In this document: piece by piece, positions 1-9,421 of the stretch
Position numbering within the stretch: position 1 is the first letter of the stretch
Layout: each line of letters starts with the position of its first letter
Assembly: GCA_963780815.1 (NCBI GenBank)
Contig: CAWADG010000005.1
Coordinates: 62,001-126,000 of the forward strand
Length of the DNA stretch: 64,000 nucleotides
Direction: 5' to 3'
DNA from: VRUE01 sp963780815
GTDB lineage: Bacteria > Actinomycetota > Thermoleophilia > Solirubrobacterales > 70-9
Position numbers and translations under genes: made by a program
The notes under the pieces: model-generated
What the model saw: only the letters and a program-made list of their open reading frames with translations
The model's database searches: none
Told to the model about the DNA's origin: nothing

Positions 1-1578
1 CGTGACCGGATCGTTGAAATCGCCGCTCGACGGGCCGAGGTTGCCGAGCGTCGCTTCGATCTTGCGCGACCCGAGCGTGACCTGGGCGTTGTGGGCGCCG
101 GCGTCGATCGCGTTGACCGCGACGTAGGCCTTGTTCGTGGGGTCGACGTACTCGTCGCCGGCGACCAGTAGGCCGCCGTGCCCCTGCGGGGTCTGGTCGA
201 CCCAGTAGGAACGCGAGTCTTCGCCGAAGAGGTGGAGGAAGACGCCGCTGCTCGGGAAGCCGCGGTCCCAGCCCGCCTTTTCGCGGTATTCGATCGAGTA
301 GTAGGTGCTGTTCGTGCAGCTGAATTCGGTCCCGCTGCAGGTCGGCGGACTGGTCGGCGCGACGCCGCCCGGCGACTGGTTCTGGATCTTGATCGAGGCC
401 GGCACGCGCGCCTCGAAGAACTCGGACCCCGGCGCGCTGAGGGCGTTGGGGTCGCCAAGCGAGTGCAGCCGGATCGTTTCCTGTTTCGACACGGTGTTGT
501 CGAACGGGTCATGCCGCGGTCCGGGGATCCAACCCTGGTGGTCGAGATTGATCGCGTCGAGCCCCGGGCCCTTCGAGCCCTCGGCCTCGCCGAGGACGGT
601 GTTGTAGAGGCCGGTGCCGCCGAAGTCGGTCCCGGAGCCGCTGAACGCCGCGTCGCAGGAGTAGACGCTCATCAGGTCGTAGCAGTCGTTGTAGTCCTGG
701 GTCGAGAGGGAGAGGCGGCGGCTGTGGTTGTAGCCGTGGCCGTGGCCCATCTCGTGCGAGGCCCCCTCGACGTCGATCTCGTGGGGCAGGATGATGGTGG
801 CGATCGTGTAGCTGCTGCCCTGGATCGGAACACCCCCGAGCTGGCCGGCGCCGACCCCGCCGAGGTCTCCGGGGACGCCGATGACCGACCCCGAGGTGTG
901 CGCCTTCGCGGTGGTCCCGGCGGCGCCGCGTTCGATCGTCAGTTCGTTGCCGCTGATCGCGGTCACGTTGACGGTCTCGGCGTTCGATTCTTCGCCGATA
1001 CCCATCAGGAACGGAGCGGTCCCGTTGGGGAAGTTTTCGGTCGTGGTCAGTTTCGCCGTGGTGGCACCGGAGCTGATCGGTTCGGCCAGCCTCGAGCGGG
1101 CCTCGGGGAAGATCGCGACCACGCCCCAGTAGTTCGACCAGGTGATCCCGCTGGCACCGTCGGCGCAGGCGAGGATCTGATCCTCGCGGCGGAACGCCGG
1201 GCCGAAGCTGCCTTCGTTGAACGGTTTTTCGAGTTCGATCCATTCGCCGCGGGTGAGCGGTTCGTTCGTTTCCGGGTCCCTCGCGGTTGCCCAGTCCGTG
1301 ACCGTCGTGCCCGAGATGCTGAGTTGGCCGAAGGAGACGTCATGCCAGTAATCGAGCTCGCCGAGCTTGCCGGCGCCTGCGTCCGAGAACAGTTCTTCGA
1401 AGTAGGCCTTCGAGTACGGAGTCGCCGTCTGGTCGGAGAAGTTGCAGAGGACGACGGCCCAGGGGTGGGTGCCGGTCCCGACCGTGGCCGCGCCCTGCGC
1501 CGCGGGCGCCACCGCCATCGCGCAGAGGATCGCGAGGATCGCGAGAGCCCCGCCCAGACTTCGACCTCGTGTGACCAT
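1..1578 (-). CDS. Secreted metzincin-like zinc metalloprotease, C-terminus beyond the window
   Basis: The reverse frame is open from ATG 1578 to base 1 (526 codons, no stop), so the C-terminus is missing. A typical signal peptide covers residues 1-30. A zinc-protease core is visible: HEMGHGHGYNH at about 275-285 fits HExxHxxGxxH (three His ligands and the catalytic Glu), and DLMSVY at about 301-306 could be the Met-turn. The N-terminus (HPWAVVLCNFSD) resembles secreted M6/immune-inhibitor-like peptidases that start with a 'was published as a file name'-style leader. An SD (GGAGG) lies about 6 bases before the ATG. It is likely exported and acts outside the cell; the substrate is unknown. The family is inferred from the motif, not from a search. 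Confidence 0.82.
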   Translation of the reverse strand, partial: MVTRGRSLGGALAILAILCAMAVAPAAQGAATVGTGTHPWAVVLCNFSDQTATPYSKAYFEELFSDAGAGKLGELDYWHDVSFGQLSISGTTVTDWATARDPETNEPLTRGEWIELEKPFNEGSFGPAFRREDQILACADGASGITWSNYWGVVAIFPEARSRLAEPISSGATTAKLTTTENFPNGTAPFLMGIGEESNAETVNVTAISGNELTIERGAAGTTAKAHTSGSVIGVPGDLGGVGAGQLGGVPIQGSSYTIATIILPHEIDVEGASHEMGHGHGYNHSRRLSLSTQDYNDCYDLMSVYSCDAAFSGSGTDFGGTGLYNTVLGEAEGSKGPGLDAINLDHQGWIPGPRHDPFDNTVSKQETIRLHSLGDPNALSAPGSEFFEARVPASIKIQNQSPGGVAPTSPPTCSGTEFSCTNSTYYSIEYREKAGWDRGFPSSGVFLHLFGEDSRSYWVDQTPQGHGGLLVAGDEYVDPTNKAYVAVNAIDAGAHNAQVTLGSRKIEATLGNLGPSSGDFNDPVT

Positions 1579-1679
1579 CGCCCACCTCCGTGACCGGGGC
1601 TCAACAGGGGCGCCGACGCTAGGTCCAGAAGTGGTAAGTGGTCAAGAACCCTCGACGAATGAACGAACGCGGGTGCGCC

Positions 1680-3344
1680 TCAGGAGCCGGCGGTCGCGCG
1701 CCGCCGCAGCTTCGAGAAGCGGCCATCGCGGAGGATCCGCTTGGCGGCGTTGTGCCCGGGGGCGCCCATGACGCCGCCGCCGGGATGGGTTCCGGCGCCG
1801 CAGAGGTAGAGGCCGTTGACCGGGGTGGCGTAGCCGGAGAGGAGCGGCGAGGGTCGCATGAAGGCCATCTGGTCGAGGCCCTGCTCGCCCTGGAAGATCG
1901 AGCCGCCGACCATCCCGAAGATCCGCTCGATGTCCGGCGGGGCGAGGACCTCGCGCTCGACGATCGCGCCGGGCACGTTCGGCGCATACTGCGCCAGGTG
2001 CTCGATGCAGGCGTCGGCGTAGCGCTCGCGCGCACCCTCGGGCCAGTCCTTCTCGTCGTGCGGGCCGTACTGGGTGAACATCGTCATCACCCAGGTGCCG
2101 TCGTCGGTGAGGCTCGAGTCGATCGCCGAGGGCAGCTCGCACTCGACGTAGGGGTTCTCCGCGGGACGGCCGCCGAGGGCGTCCTGCCAGGCGCGCTCGA
2201 GGTACTCGATCGAGGGCGCCAGGTTGACCCCTGTGTGGCGCAAGGTCTCCTGCATCTCCTCGGAGACGCCCTCGTAGCGCGGGGGCTCGGAGAGGACCAT
2301 GTTGATCTTGACCGAGCCGCCGCGGGTCCTGTAGCGGCGCATGTCGTCGACGACCTCGGTCGGGAAGTTCTCGGCGCCGGCGAGGTCGAGGACGGTCGTC
2401 TTCGGGTGGGTGCCGGAGGCGACGATCGGGGCGCGGAGCTCCTCGCCGCTCGCGAGGGTGACGCCGATGACGCGCTCTCCCCGGACGTCGATCGAGGCGA
2501 CCTCGGCGTCGGTCCGGATCTCGGCGCCGGCGGCGCGGGCGGAGCCGGCGATCGCCTCGCTGATCGCGCCCATCCCGCCGATCACGTGGCCCCAGGCGCC
2601 CTCGATCCCGTTCAGTTCGCCGAGCGCGTGGTGGAGGAGGTTGTAGGCGGTGCCGGGCGTGTTGGGGCCGGCCCAGACGCCGACGACGCCGGTCGAGGCG
2701 ATCGACCCCTTGAGGGCGTCGTGGTCGAAGTAGTCGTCGAGGAGGTCGGCGACCGACATCGTGAACATCCGGACCACCTCGTGCACCTCGGCCCGGGAGA
2801 GGCCGGCGGCCCGGCTCGCCTCGCGGGCGAGGGAGAGGAGGTCGCGGGGATGCTTGGAACCGAGCGCCGGCGGTTCGCGCAGCATCATCGGCCGCAGGAA
2901 CTCGGCGACGCGAAAGAGGCGGTCCTCGAACGGTGCGAAGTTGTCGGCGTCGCCGGGGGCGATCGAGCGGATCGACTCGGCCGTCTGGCGGGCGTCGTCG
3001 TAGAAGACGATCGGGCCCTCAGGCGTCATCGCCGCGTAGGCGGGGTCGAGCGGGACGGCGCGGTAGCCGAAGTCCTGGAGCCGGAGATCGGAGACGATCT
3101 GCGGCTGCAGCATCGAGACGACGTATGAGGCGCGGGAGACGCGCCGGCCCGGCCAGACTTCCTCGGTGACGCAGGCGCCGCCGAGGATCGGCCGGCGCTC
3201 GAGAACGCACACGCGCATCCCGGATCGTGCGAGGTAGGCCGCCGTCGTCAGGCCGTTGTGGCCGCCGCCGACGACGATCGCGTCGTATGTTCGCGGGGGC
3301 CCGGCGGAGGTTGCCGGCGGGCGGGTGCTGGTCACGGCCTCCAT
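1680..3344 (-). CDS. FAD-dependent phytoene-dehydrogenase-like oxidoreductase (PYROXD2-type)
   Basis: 554 residues. A Rossmann FAD site (VVGGGHNGLTTAAYLA) is followed by LERRPILGGAC, the usual second FAD motif. The C-terminus has GTHPGGGVMGAPGHNAAK, as in PYROXD2/CrtI-like flavoproteins. These oxidise C-C or C-N bonds; the substrate here is unknown. A paralogue is encoded at 10646-12277. ATG 3344 is preferred over ATG 3362: a TAGGAT -10 box ends eight bases before 3344, and that spacer is nearly repeated before the gene starting at 9399. It is divergent from the aminotransferase at 3399 across a shared operator, so the two are probably co-regulated. Confidence 0.85.
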   Translation of the reverse strand: MEAVTSTRPPATSAGPPRTYDAIVVGGGHNGLTTAAYLARSGMRVCVLERRPILGGACVTEEVWPGRRVSRASYVVSMLQPQIVSDLRLQDFGYRAVPLDPAYAAMTPEGPIVFYDDARQTAESIRSIAPGDADNFAPFEDRLFRVAEFLRPMMLREPPALGSKHPRDLLSLAREASRAAGLSRAEVHEVVRMFTMSVADLLDDYFDHDALKGSIASTGVVGVWAGPNTPGTAYNLLHHALGELNGIEGAWGHVIGGMGAISEAIAGSARAAGAEIRTDAEVASIDVRGERVIGVTLASGEELRAPIVASGTHPKTTVLDLAGAENFPTEVVDDMRRYRTRGGSVKINMVLSEPPRYEGVSEEMQETLRHTGVNLAPSIEYLERAWQDALGGRPAENPYVECELPSAIDSSLTDDGTWVMTMFTQYGPHDEKDWPEGARERYADACIEHLAQYAPNVPGAIVEREVLAPPDIERIFGMVGGSIFQGEQGLDQMAFMRPSPLLSGYATPVNGLYLCGAGTHPGGGVMGAPGHNAAKRILRDGRFSKLRRRATAGS

Positions 3345-3374
3345 CGACGGGCATCCTAGCATGAGTTAGTGAAA

Positions 3375-3390
3375 TTGACTACAAGGTAAA
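3375..3390. promoter_or_regulatory. Putative TetR-type operator O1 in a divergent promoter
   Basis: TTGAC-TACAAG-GTAAA is an imperfect inverted repeat (5+6+5). It differs at one base from O2 at 9422-9437, which is perfect. It overlaps a TAAACT -10 box (3387-3392) lying exactly six bases before ATG 3399. Bound repressor would block the aminotransferase promoter and probably also the leftward FAD gene. Two TetR genes in the same island (12277, 12944) are candidate binders; assignment is inference. Confidence 0.72.
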
Positions 3391-3398
3391 CTGAACCC

Positions 3399-4811
3399 AT
3401 GGAAACAGCCCGAAATGCCGAAATAGAACGCCTCCAGAGCCTCGCCAAGCGGCACCTGATGCTCCATTTCACGGACATGTCCGCGTACGCCGAGAGCGAG
3501 ATCCCGATCATCGAGCGCGGCGAGGGGTGTCACGTGTACGACGTCGAGGGGCGCCGCTACATCGACGGACTCTCCGGCCTCTACTGCGTGAACCTCGGTC
3601 ACTCCCTCGGCGACCGGATCGCCGACGCGGCCTCCGCCCAGATGCGCCGCCTCCCGTACACCAGCAACTGGACCGTCGCCCACCCGCCGGGCATCGAGCT
3701 CGCGGCACGCCTCTCGGAGCTCTCGCCTCCGGGCCTCGACCGGGCGTTCTTCACCTCGGGCGGCGCCGAGTCGGTCGAGTCGGCCTGGAAGCTCGCGGTC
3801 CAGTGGCACGCCGCCAACGGCGAGCCGGGGCGGAGGAAGGTGATCGCCCGCCAGGACGCCTACCACGGGGTCACGACCGGGGCGCTGGCGATGACCGGGA
3901 TCGAGGAATGCAGGACCCCGTTCGAGCCGCTCGGGATCCCGGTCGTCCACGTCAGGAACACCAACGCCTACCGCCATCCTGACGGCGACGACGAGGAGCG
4001 GTTCCTGGCCTCCCTGCTGGCCGAAATCGAGGACACGATCGAGGCCGAGGGCGCCGAGACGATCGCGATGTTGATCGCCGAGCCGGTCCAGAACGCCGGC
4101 GGCTCGATCGTCCCACCGCCGGGATACTGGCGGGGCCTGAGGGAGATCTGCGACCGCCACGGGATCCTGCTCTGCGCCGACGAGGTGATCTGCGCGTTCG
4201 GCAGGCTCGGCCACTGGTTCGGGATCGAGCGCTTCGATTGCGTTCCGGACATGGCCACCTTCGCCAAGGGGCTGACCGGGGCCCACTTCGCGATGGGAGG
4301 GCTGCTGATCTCGGACCGGGTCGCCGCGCCGTTCCTAGACGGGCGCAGCAACTACCTCCACGGCTACACCTTCGGCGGCCACCCGGTCGGGTCGGCGGTG
4401 GCGCTGGCCGCGATCGAGACGATCGAGTCCGAGGGCGTGCTCGAGAACGTCCGCGCCAACGAGCCGGTCGCGGCCGCCGCGCTCGATGCCCTCCGCGACA
4501 TCCCGATCGTCGGCGACGTAAGGGGGGCCGGTCACTTCTGGGCGCTGGAGCTGGTCCGCGACCAGGAGAGCAGGGAGAGCTTCGACGGGCCGGCCGCCGG
4601 TTGGCTGCTGAAGGACGTCCTCTCAGAGGAGCTCTGGAATCGCGGTCTGATCTGCCGCCTCGACGACCGCGCGGAACCGGTGGTCCAGATCGCGCCGCCG
4701 CTCGTCGCCTCGGCCGAGCTGATCAAGGAGATCGCGTCGATCCTCCGCGCCGGCCTCGAGACGGCGACCGAGCGGATGCGCGAGCACCCGGAGCTCGCCG
4801 GCGTCGCATAG
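3399..4811 (+). CDS. Class III PLP aminotransferase (omega-amine:pyruvate / putrescine type)
   Basis: 470 residues, normal for the family. The N-terminal SGLYCVNLGH, the PLP-phosphate region FFTSGGAESVESAWKLA, the Asp of LCADEVICAFGR and the Schiff-base Lys near 290 (FAKGLT) are all present. The family moves a terminal amino group from omega-amino acids, taurine or diamines to pyruvate. With a PotABCD-type transporter in the same island, a SpuC-like amine role is plausible, but the substrate cannot be read from sequence. No SD is seen; TAAACT six bases upstream predicts a leaderless mRNA starting at the ATG. Confidence 0.9.
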   Translation: METARNAEIERLQSLAKRHLMLHFTDMSAYAESEIPIIERGEGCHVYDVEGRRYIDGLSGLYCVNLGHSLGDRIADAASAQMRRLPYTSNWTVAHPPGIELAARLSELSPPGLDRAFFTSGGAESVESAWKLAVQWHAANGEPGRRKVIARQDAYHGVTTGALAMTGIEECRTPFEPLGIPVVHVRNTNAYRHPDGDDEERFLASLLAEIEDTIEAEGAETIAMLIAEPVQNAGGSIVPPPGYWRGLREICDRHGILLCADEVICAFGRLGHWFGIERFDCVPDMATFAKGLTGAHFAMGGLLISDRVAAPFLDGRSNYLHGYTFGGHPVGSAVALAAIETIESEGVLENVRANEPVAAAALDALRDIPIVGDVRGAGHFWALELVRDQESRESFDGPAAGWLLKDVLSEELWNRGLICRLDDRAEPVVQIAPPLVASAELIKEIASILRAGLETATERMREHPELAGVA

Positions 4812-4887
4812 CCTTCCGCGCAGCTTTCGCTCCCGGGGCGGGTTGTTCGTGACGGGCGCGGTCGCGCCTGAAAGGACCAGGATCAAC

Positions 4888-6099
4888 TTGACCCAGATGC
4901 CACGGCTATTTGCAGCGCTCGTCGCCGTACTGATCCTGTTCGCCGCCGCGGGGGCTGGGCGGGGGGCCGCGACGCCGCCGACCGCGAACGACTCGATCGT
5001 CCACGGCAGGCCGGCGGCGATCGCCGCGTTCCCGTGGCTCGCCCATGTCGATTACCACGGCTCGGTGGACAAGTTCGCCTGCACCGGCACGGTGGTCGCG
5101 CCGCGTCTTGTGATGACCGCCGCCCACTGCGCGCTGACCGGCACCGGTCACGTCGCCGTCGCCGCCAACTACACGATCACGACCGGGGTCGCCGACCTTC
5201 GCGACGCGCACGGCGTCAACCAGTCGGACGTCTCGCAGGTCATGATCTTCCCCAGGTTCGAGCCCTCGCGGGTGTCCTTCGACGCCGCGCTCCTCGTCCT
5301 CAAGGCCCCGGTCTCGGCTCCGGCGCTCGCGCTGGCCACGCCCGAGGACGCTGCGCTCCGTGCTCCCGGCGTGCCGGTCTCGATCGCCGGATGGGGCCTG
5401 ACGAGCGCTGAACCTCCCCACGAGACGACGATCCTGCACGAGGCGGACTCGGTCGTCCAGAGCGACGACTTCTGCCATGCGCAGCTGCGTCACATCCTGC
5501 CGTTCTTCTCCCCGGCGAGCCAGCTGTGCATCAAGTCCGAGCCCGGCCCGTTCTTCGCCAGCCTCTGCCACGGCGACAGCGGCGGTCCCGCCCTGACGCG
5601 GCGCCCGGACGGGACCCCGGTGCAGATCGGGATCATCAGCCTCGGCTCCTCCAACTGCGGCGCCAGGCACCCGCAGGTGCTGGCCCGGGTGGATCAGGTC
5701 TCATCCTGGATTCGGGAATGGATCGACGCGATCGAACTGGGGGCCGCTCGACCGCGCGTCGTGGCGCCGGTCGTCAAGCTCCCCTCGCTCTCCCGCGCGG
5801 TCGCCGAATACGTGACGTTCCTCGGGCTCTCGATCGAATTCGGCCAGCAGTTCAGCCGCGGCAAGCAGCAGGAGATCGATTGCCACCGGCACGGCCGCAC
5901 CCGGATGAAGTGCCAGGTCGAATGGGTGCGGCGGTCCCAGTACTACCGCGGTGGCGTGACCGTCTACACAGCGGTGCCCCGCGAAGGCTCGATCTACAAC
6001 CTCCGCTTCCGGATTCGACGGCTCGCCCGGCGCTGCCATGAAGGGGCATCCGCGGGGCGCGGCTGCCACGCCAAGGTCTTCCGGGGCAAACTGCCCTAG
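4888..6099 (+). CDS. Secreted trypsin-like (S1) serine protease
   Basis: TTG 4888 follows AGGAT at a five-base spacing; ATG 4897 three codons later is the alternative, so 400-403 residues. A hydrophobic signal peptide (MPRLFAALVAVLILFAAAG) precedes the chymotrypsin fold with all three catalytic motifs: TAAHC (His), FDAALLVL (Asp) and CHGDSGGP (Ser). A basic C-terminal extension of about 110 residues after the protease domain has no recognised fold. It is exported. It is not obviously linked to the neighbouring metabolic genes. Its TAG overlaps the stop of the convergent gene at 6096 in one shared CTAG. Confidence 0.9.
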   Translation: MTQMPRLFAALVAVLILFAAAGAGRGAATPPTANDSIVHGRPAAIAAFPWLAHVDYHGSVDKFACTGTVVAPRLVMTAAHCALTGTGHVAVAANYTITTGVADLRDAHGVNQSDVSQVMIFPRFEPSRVSFDAALLVLKAPVSAPALALATPEDAALRAPGVPVSIAGWGLTSAEPPHETTILHEADSVVQSDDFCHAQLRHILPFFSPASQLCIKSEPGPFFASLCHGDSGGPALTRRPDGTPVQIGIISLGSSNCGARHPQVLARVDQVSSWIREWIDAIELGAARPRVVAPVVKLPSLSRAVAEYVTFLGLSIEFGQQFSRGKQQEIDCHRHGRTRMKCQVEWVRRSQYYRGGVTVYTAVPREGSIYNLRFRIRRLARRCHEGASAGRGCHAKVFRGKLP

Positions 6100-8216
6100 C
6101 CCGGGGGCGCCTCGGCCCGCCGCCGGGTGAGGGCGTCGACCGCGACGCATCCGCGGCGGCCGATCAGCGCGGGGTTGACCTCGATCAGGTCGAGTCCCTG
6201 CTCGAGCAGGAGCTCGCCGAGCCGCGAGGCGAAGCCGGCGGCGGCCGCGACGTCGAGCGGCGCCGAGCCGCGTCCGCGCAGCAGCGCCGCTCCGCGCAGA
6301 GCCCCCAGCTCCTGCTCGACCCGCTCGGGGCTCGCCGGCAACGGCACGATCGCGACGTCATCCAGCGCCTCGGCCCAGAGCCCGCCGAGCCCGACCACCA
6401 GCGCCGGCACGACCCCGTCGCGGCGGGCGGCGACGATCAGCTCGGCCCCGCCGGCCGCCATCGCCTCGACCAGGAGGGTCGCGCCGTCGCCCTCGGGCAG
6501 CTCGAGGAGGCGCGCGGCCGCGTCGCGGACCTCGGTCGGGCCTTCGAGGTCGAGGACGACCGCCCCGGCATCGCTCTTGTGGCGCAGCTCCGGGCCCGAG
6601 AGCTTGACCGCGACCGGCCCTCCGATCTCGGTCGCCAGGGCGGCCGCGGCGTCGGGGCCGGCGGCGACGCCGAACTGCGGCACCGGGAGGCCGGCGTCGG
6701 CGAGCAGGCGCTTGCTTTCGGCCTCGCCCAGCCATGGCCCCGCGACCCCGGCCCCGTCGCCGCGTTCGGCCGCGAGGGCGACCTGCTCCAGCCGCTCGGG
6801 CGAGGGTGGGGGGATGCGGAGCGCGGTGGCACAGCGGATCGCCTCGCGCAGGCCGGCAGCGGCCGCGATCCCGCGCTCGGCGAGCTCGAGGGCGCTGCGC
6901 TCGGGAAGGAGGTCGGGCACGGTAGAGGCGAGCATCGGCTCGGCGCCACCGCGCTCGGCACCCGCCAGCAGCGCTGCGCGCACCGCGTCCCAGCCGGCTT
7001 TCGCGGTCGCCGAGAGTCCATCGGGCTGATCGAATAGCAGCAGCAGCCGGCCGATTCCGGGATCCGACCCGACCGCCTCGACGACCTGCTCGAGCACCTC
7101 TGTCCGGTCCCAGAGCAGCGTCGTGTAGTCGAGCGGGTTGCCGACGGTCGCGGTGTCGGGGAGGATCTTCGCGAGCCGGGCGCAGGTTGCCGGCGCCAGC
7201 TCGGGCAGGGGCAGGCCCTCGCCCTCGGCAAGGTCCGCCGCGAGCCCCGAGTCCCCTCCCGAGCAGGTGAGCACGGCGAGGCCGCCACCTTCGGCCGCAG
7301 ATCTCCGCCGGGACTGGGCGAGGCAGCGGGCGAGCTCGAATAGCTCCTGCGGGTCGCGGGCCTCGGCGGCTCCGGCCTCCTCGAGCAGGGCGGAGAAGAC
7401 GCGCTGGTTGCCGGCGACCGCGCCGGTGTGGGCGCCGGCGGCACGCGCGCCCGCCTCCGAGGACCCGACCTTCAGCACCGCGACGCCGATCTCCCGTTCG
7501 GCGCAGCGGGCCAGCGCCCGGGCGAGGCCGGCGCCGTCGCCGTCCTCCTCGAGGAAGAGAGCGATCGACCGGACTCCCTCGAGCTCGGCGATCGCCTCGA
7601 TCCAGTCGCCGGCGGCGAGGACCGCCTGATTCCCGGTCGAGACGACGGTGTGGAACCCGATCCCGCGCCGAACCCCGAGCGCGTTGACGGCGATGTTGCC
7701 GCTCTGGCTGATCAGCGCAACGCCGCCGTTCCGCAGCTGCTCGACCGAGTCACCCCAGAGCGGCGCCCGTGCCGCCACCGAGACGATCCCGTCGCAGTTC
7801 GGCCCGCAGACCGGCAGCCCGCCGGCAAGCGCGACCTCGGTCAGCTCGCGCTCCATCGCCGCGCCCGCCTCGATCTCGCCGAACCCCGCCGAGATCACGA
7901 TCGCGCCGCCGCACCCGCGCTCGATCGCTTCGTCGAGGACGGCCGCGACGCCCGCCGCCGGGATCGCGACGACGACCGCGTCGACCGGCTCGGGCAGCTC
8001 GGCCACGCTCGCCACGCAGGGCCGCCCGTGGACCTCGTCGCGACCCGGGTTGACCCCCCAGACGCCGCCCTCGAAGCCGGCGGCGGCGAGGTTGCGGAGG
8101 ACGGTGTCGCCGTAGGAGCCGGCGCGCTCGCTGGCGCCGACGATCGCGACCGAACGCGGCCGGAGAAGCGGCGTCGGGTCGGGTGCGGTGCGGTGCGGGG
8201 CCACGACGCGGCTCAT
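6096..8216 (-). CDS. NDP-forming acyl-CoA synthetase (fused alpha/beta, ATP-grasp)
   Basis: 706 residues. Order: CoA-binding Rossmann domain (LRPRSVAIVGASERAGSYG), succinyl-CoA-ligase-like domains (CGPNCDGIVS, ISQSGNIAV with its neighbouring phospho-His region), and a C-terminal ATP-grasp domain (SKRLLADAGLPVP, VAVKLSGPELRHKSDAGAV). Such enzymes interconvert an acyl-CoA with acid and ATP through a phosphohistidine. It lies 10 bases after the acyl-CoA dehydrogenase on the same strand, so one operon delivers CoA activation plus alpha,beta-oxidation. The acid is unknown. Confidence 0.88.
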   Translation of the reverse strand: MSRVVAPHRTAPDPTPLLRPRSVAIVGASERAGSYGDTVLRNLAAAGFEGGVWGVNPGRDEVHGRPCVASVAELPEPVDAVVVAIPAAGVAAVLDEAIERGCGGAIVISAGFGEIEAGAAMERELTEVALAGGLPVCGPNCDGIVSVAARAPLWGDSVEQLRNGGVALISQSGNIAVNALGVRRGIGFHTVVSTGNQAVLAAGDWIEAIAELEGVRSIALFLEEDGDGAGLARALARCAEREIGVAVLKVGSSEAGARAAGAHTGAVAGNQRVFSALLEEAGAAEARDPQELFELARCLAQSRRRSAAEGGGLAVLTCSGGDSGLAADLAEGEGLPLPELAPATCARLAKILPDTATVGNPLDYTTLLWDRTEVLEQVVEAVGSDPGIGRLLLLFDQPDGLSATAKAGWDAVRAALLAGAERGGAEPMLASTVPDLLPERSALELAERGIAAAAGLREAIRCATALRIPPPSPERLEQVALAAERGDGAGVAGPWLGEAESKRLLADAGLPVPQFGVAAGPDAAAALATEIGGPVAVKLSGPELRHKSDAGAVVLDLEGPTEVRDAAARLLELPEGDGATLLVEAMAAGGAELIVAARRDGVVPALVVGLGGLWAEALDDVAIVPLPASPERVEQELGALRGAALLRGRGSAPLDVAAAAGFASRLGELLLEQGLDLIEVNPALIGRRGCVAVDALTRRRAEAPPG

Positions 8217-8226
8217 CTACAGCATC

Positions 8227-9399
8227 TCAGTGAATGACCGGTCCTACTCCCCGGCGCTCCATCGAGCGGGCGACGATCAGTCTCTGGATCTCGCTCGTCC
8301 CCTCCCAGATCCTGTCGACGCGGAGCTCGCGCAGGAAGCGCTCAGCGACGTTCGAGCGCATGTAGCCGCGGCCGCCGAAGACCTGGACGCAGCGATCCGC
8401 ACAGCGCCAGGCGGCCTCGGAGACGAACAGCTTCGCCATCGACGCCTTGGCGTGGACCAGTTTCGGGTCGGCGCCCTCGTCGGAGAGGCGAGCCACCTCC
8501 ATCGTCATCAGCCGTCCCGCGGCGGCGTCGACCGCGGAGTCGGCGAGCGGAAAGCTGACGCCCTGGTAGTCGTAGATCCGGCTGCCGCCCTGCTCGCGCT
8601 CGAGCGCCCAGCCGACCGTCTCCTCGAGCAGCCGCCACATCGCGCCGATCCCGTGTGCGGCGATCCCGAGCCGCTCCTCGGTGAACCAGAGGCGCTGGAG
8701 GTCTTCGCCCCTGCCGACGCCGCCGATCACCGCGTCCTCGCCGACCTCGACCGAGTCGAGCCGGATCGTCGGGTGGCCGTCGGGATAGCTGTGGGTGAAG
8801 CGCGGTTCGTCGATCGTCTCGACCCCCTCGGCGCCGGTCTCGACCAGGAACAGGGTCGGGAGCGCGTCGTCGCCCTCGACCACGTTGGCCATCACGATCA
8901 GGACCGTGGCGACGTCGCCGGAGGTCACGAACCACTTCTCTCCACTGAGGACGAACCCGGATGAGGTCCGCTCCGCGGTGGCCTCGATCCGCGAGGGGTC
9001 GGATCCGGCCCCGGCCTCGGTCACGGCGTAGGCGTCGCGGAGCTCGCCGCGGAGGGCGGGGCGAAGGTAGCGCTCGGCCTGCTCGGGGCTGGCGTGGGAC
9101 CAGACGTTGTAGGCGTTCGGCACGTGCCAGTGGATCGCGTTGGTGCTGCGGCCGAACTGCTCGGCGACGAGCGCCCACTCACCCAGCGACCAGCCCTGTC
9201 CGCCGTACTCGGGAGCGTGGAGGCCGCCGGTCAGGCGGGCCGCGAGCGCCTCGCTCTTCACCCGCTCGATCGCTTCTGCGGGGAGGCGGCCGTCGTTGGC
9301 CTCGGCCTCCTGCTCGAGCGGGATCAACACCTCGTCGGTGAAGCGCCGCGCACGCTCCTGGAGCTCGGCCGCCGCCGGGTCGAGGTTCTGGCCCTCCAT
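8227..9399 (-). CDS. Acyl-CoA dehydrogenase
   Basis: 390 residues, usual length. The FAD/acyl-binding strand AYAVTEAGAGSDPSRIEAT, the middle domain SGEKWFVTSGDVA and the C-terminal QVFGGRGYMRSN plus RIWEGTSEIQRLIVARS are diagnostic. It oxidises an acyl-CoA to the enoyl-CoA and passes electrons to ETF. ATG 9399 is chosen over ATG 9417: TTGACC (9432-9437), 18 bases, TACCTT (9408-9413) and eight bases to 9399 form a promoter with almost no leader. The -35 lies inside operator O2, so TetR control is likely. Confidence 0.9.
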   Translation of the reverse strand: MEGQNLDPAAAELQERARRFTDEVLIPLEQEAEANDGRLPAEAIERVKSEALAARLTGGLHAPEYGGQGWSLGEWALVAEQFGRSTNAIHWHVPNAYNVWSHASPEQAERYLRPALRGELRDAYAVTEAGAGSDPSRIEATAERTSSGFVLSGEKWFVTSGDVATVLIVMANVVEGDDALPTLFLVETGAEGVETIDEPRFTHSYPDGHPTIRLDSVEVGEDAVIGGVGRGEDLQRLWFTEERLGIAAHGIGAMWRLLEETVGWALEREQGGSRIYDYQGVSFPLADSAVDAAAGRLMTMEVARLSDEGADPKLVHAKASMAKLFVSEAAWRCADRCVQVFGGRGYMRSNVAERFLRELRVDRIWEGTSEIQRLIVARSMERRGVGPVIH

Positions 9400-9421
9400 C
9401 GACAGGCAAGGTATCATGCTA

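Noticed and set aside
178..1593. Long plus-strand open frame of 471 codons
   Set aside because: Antisense to the protease gene. Composition is Arg/Gly/Val-rich with no motif; the minus frame has signal peptide, SD and zinc motif.
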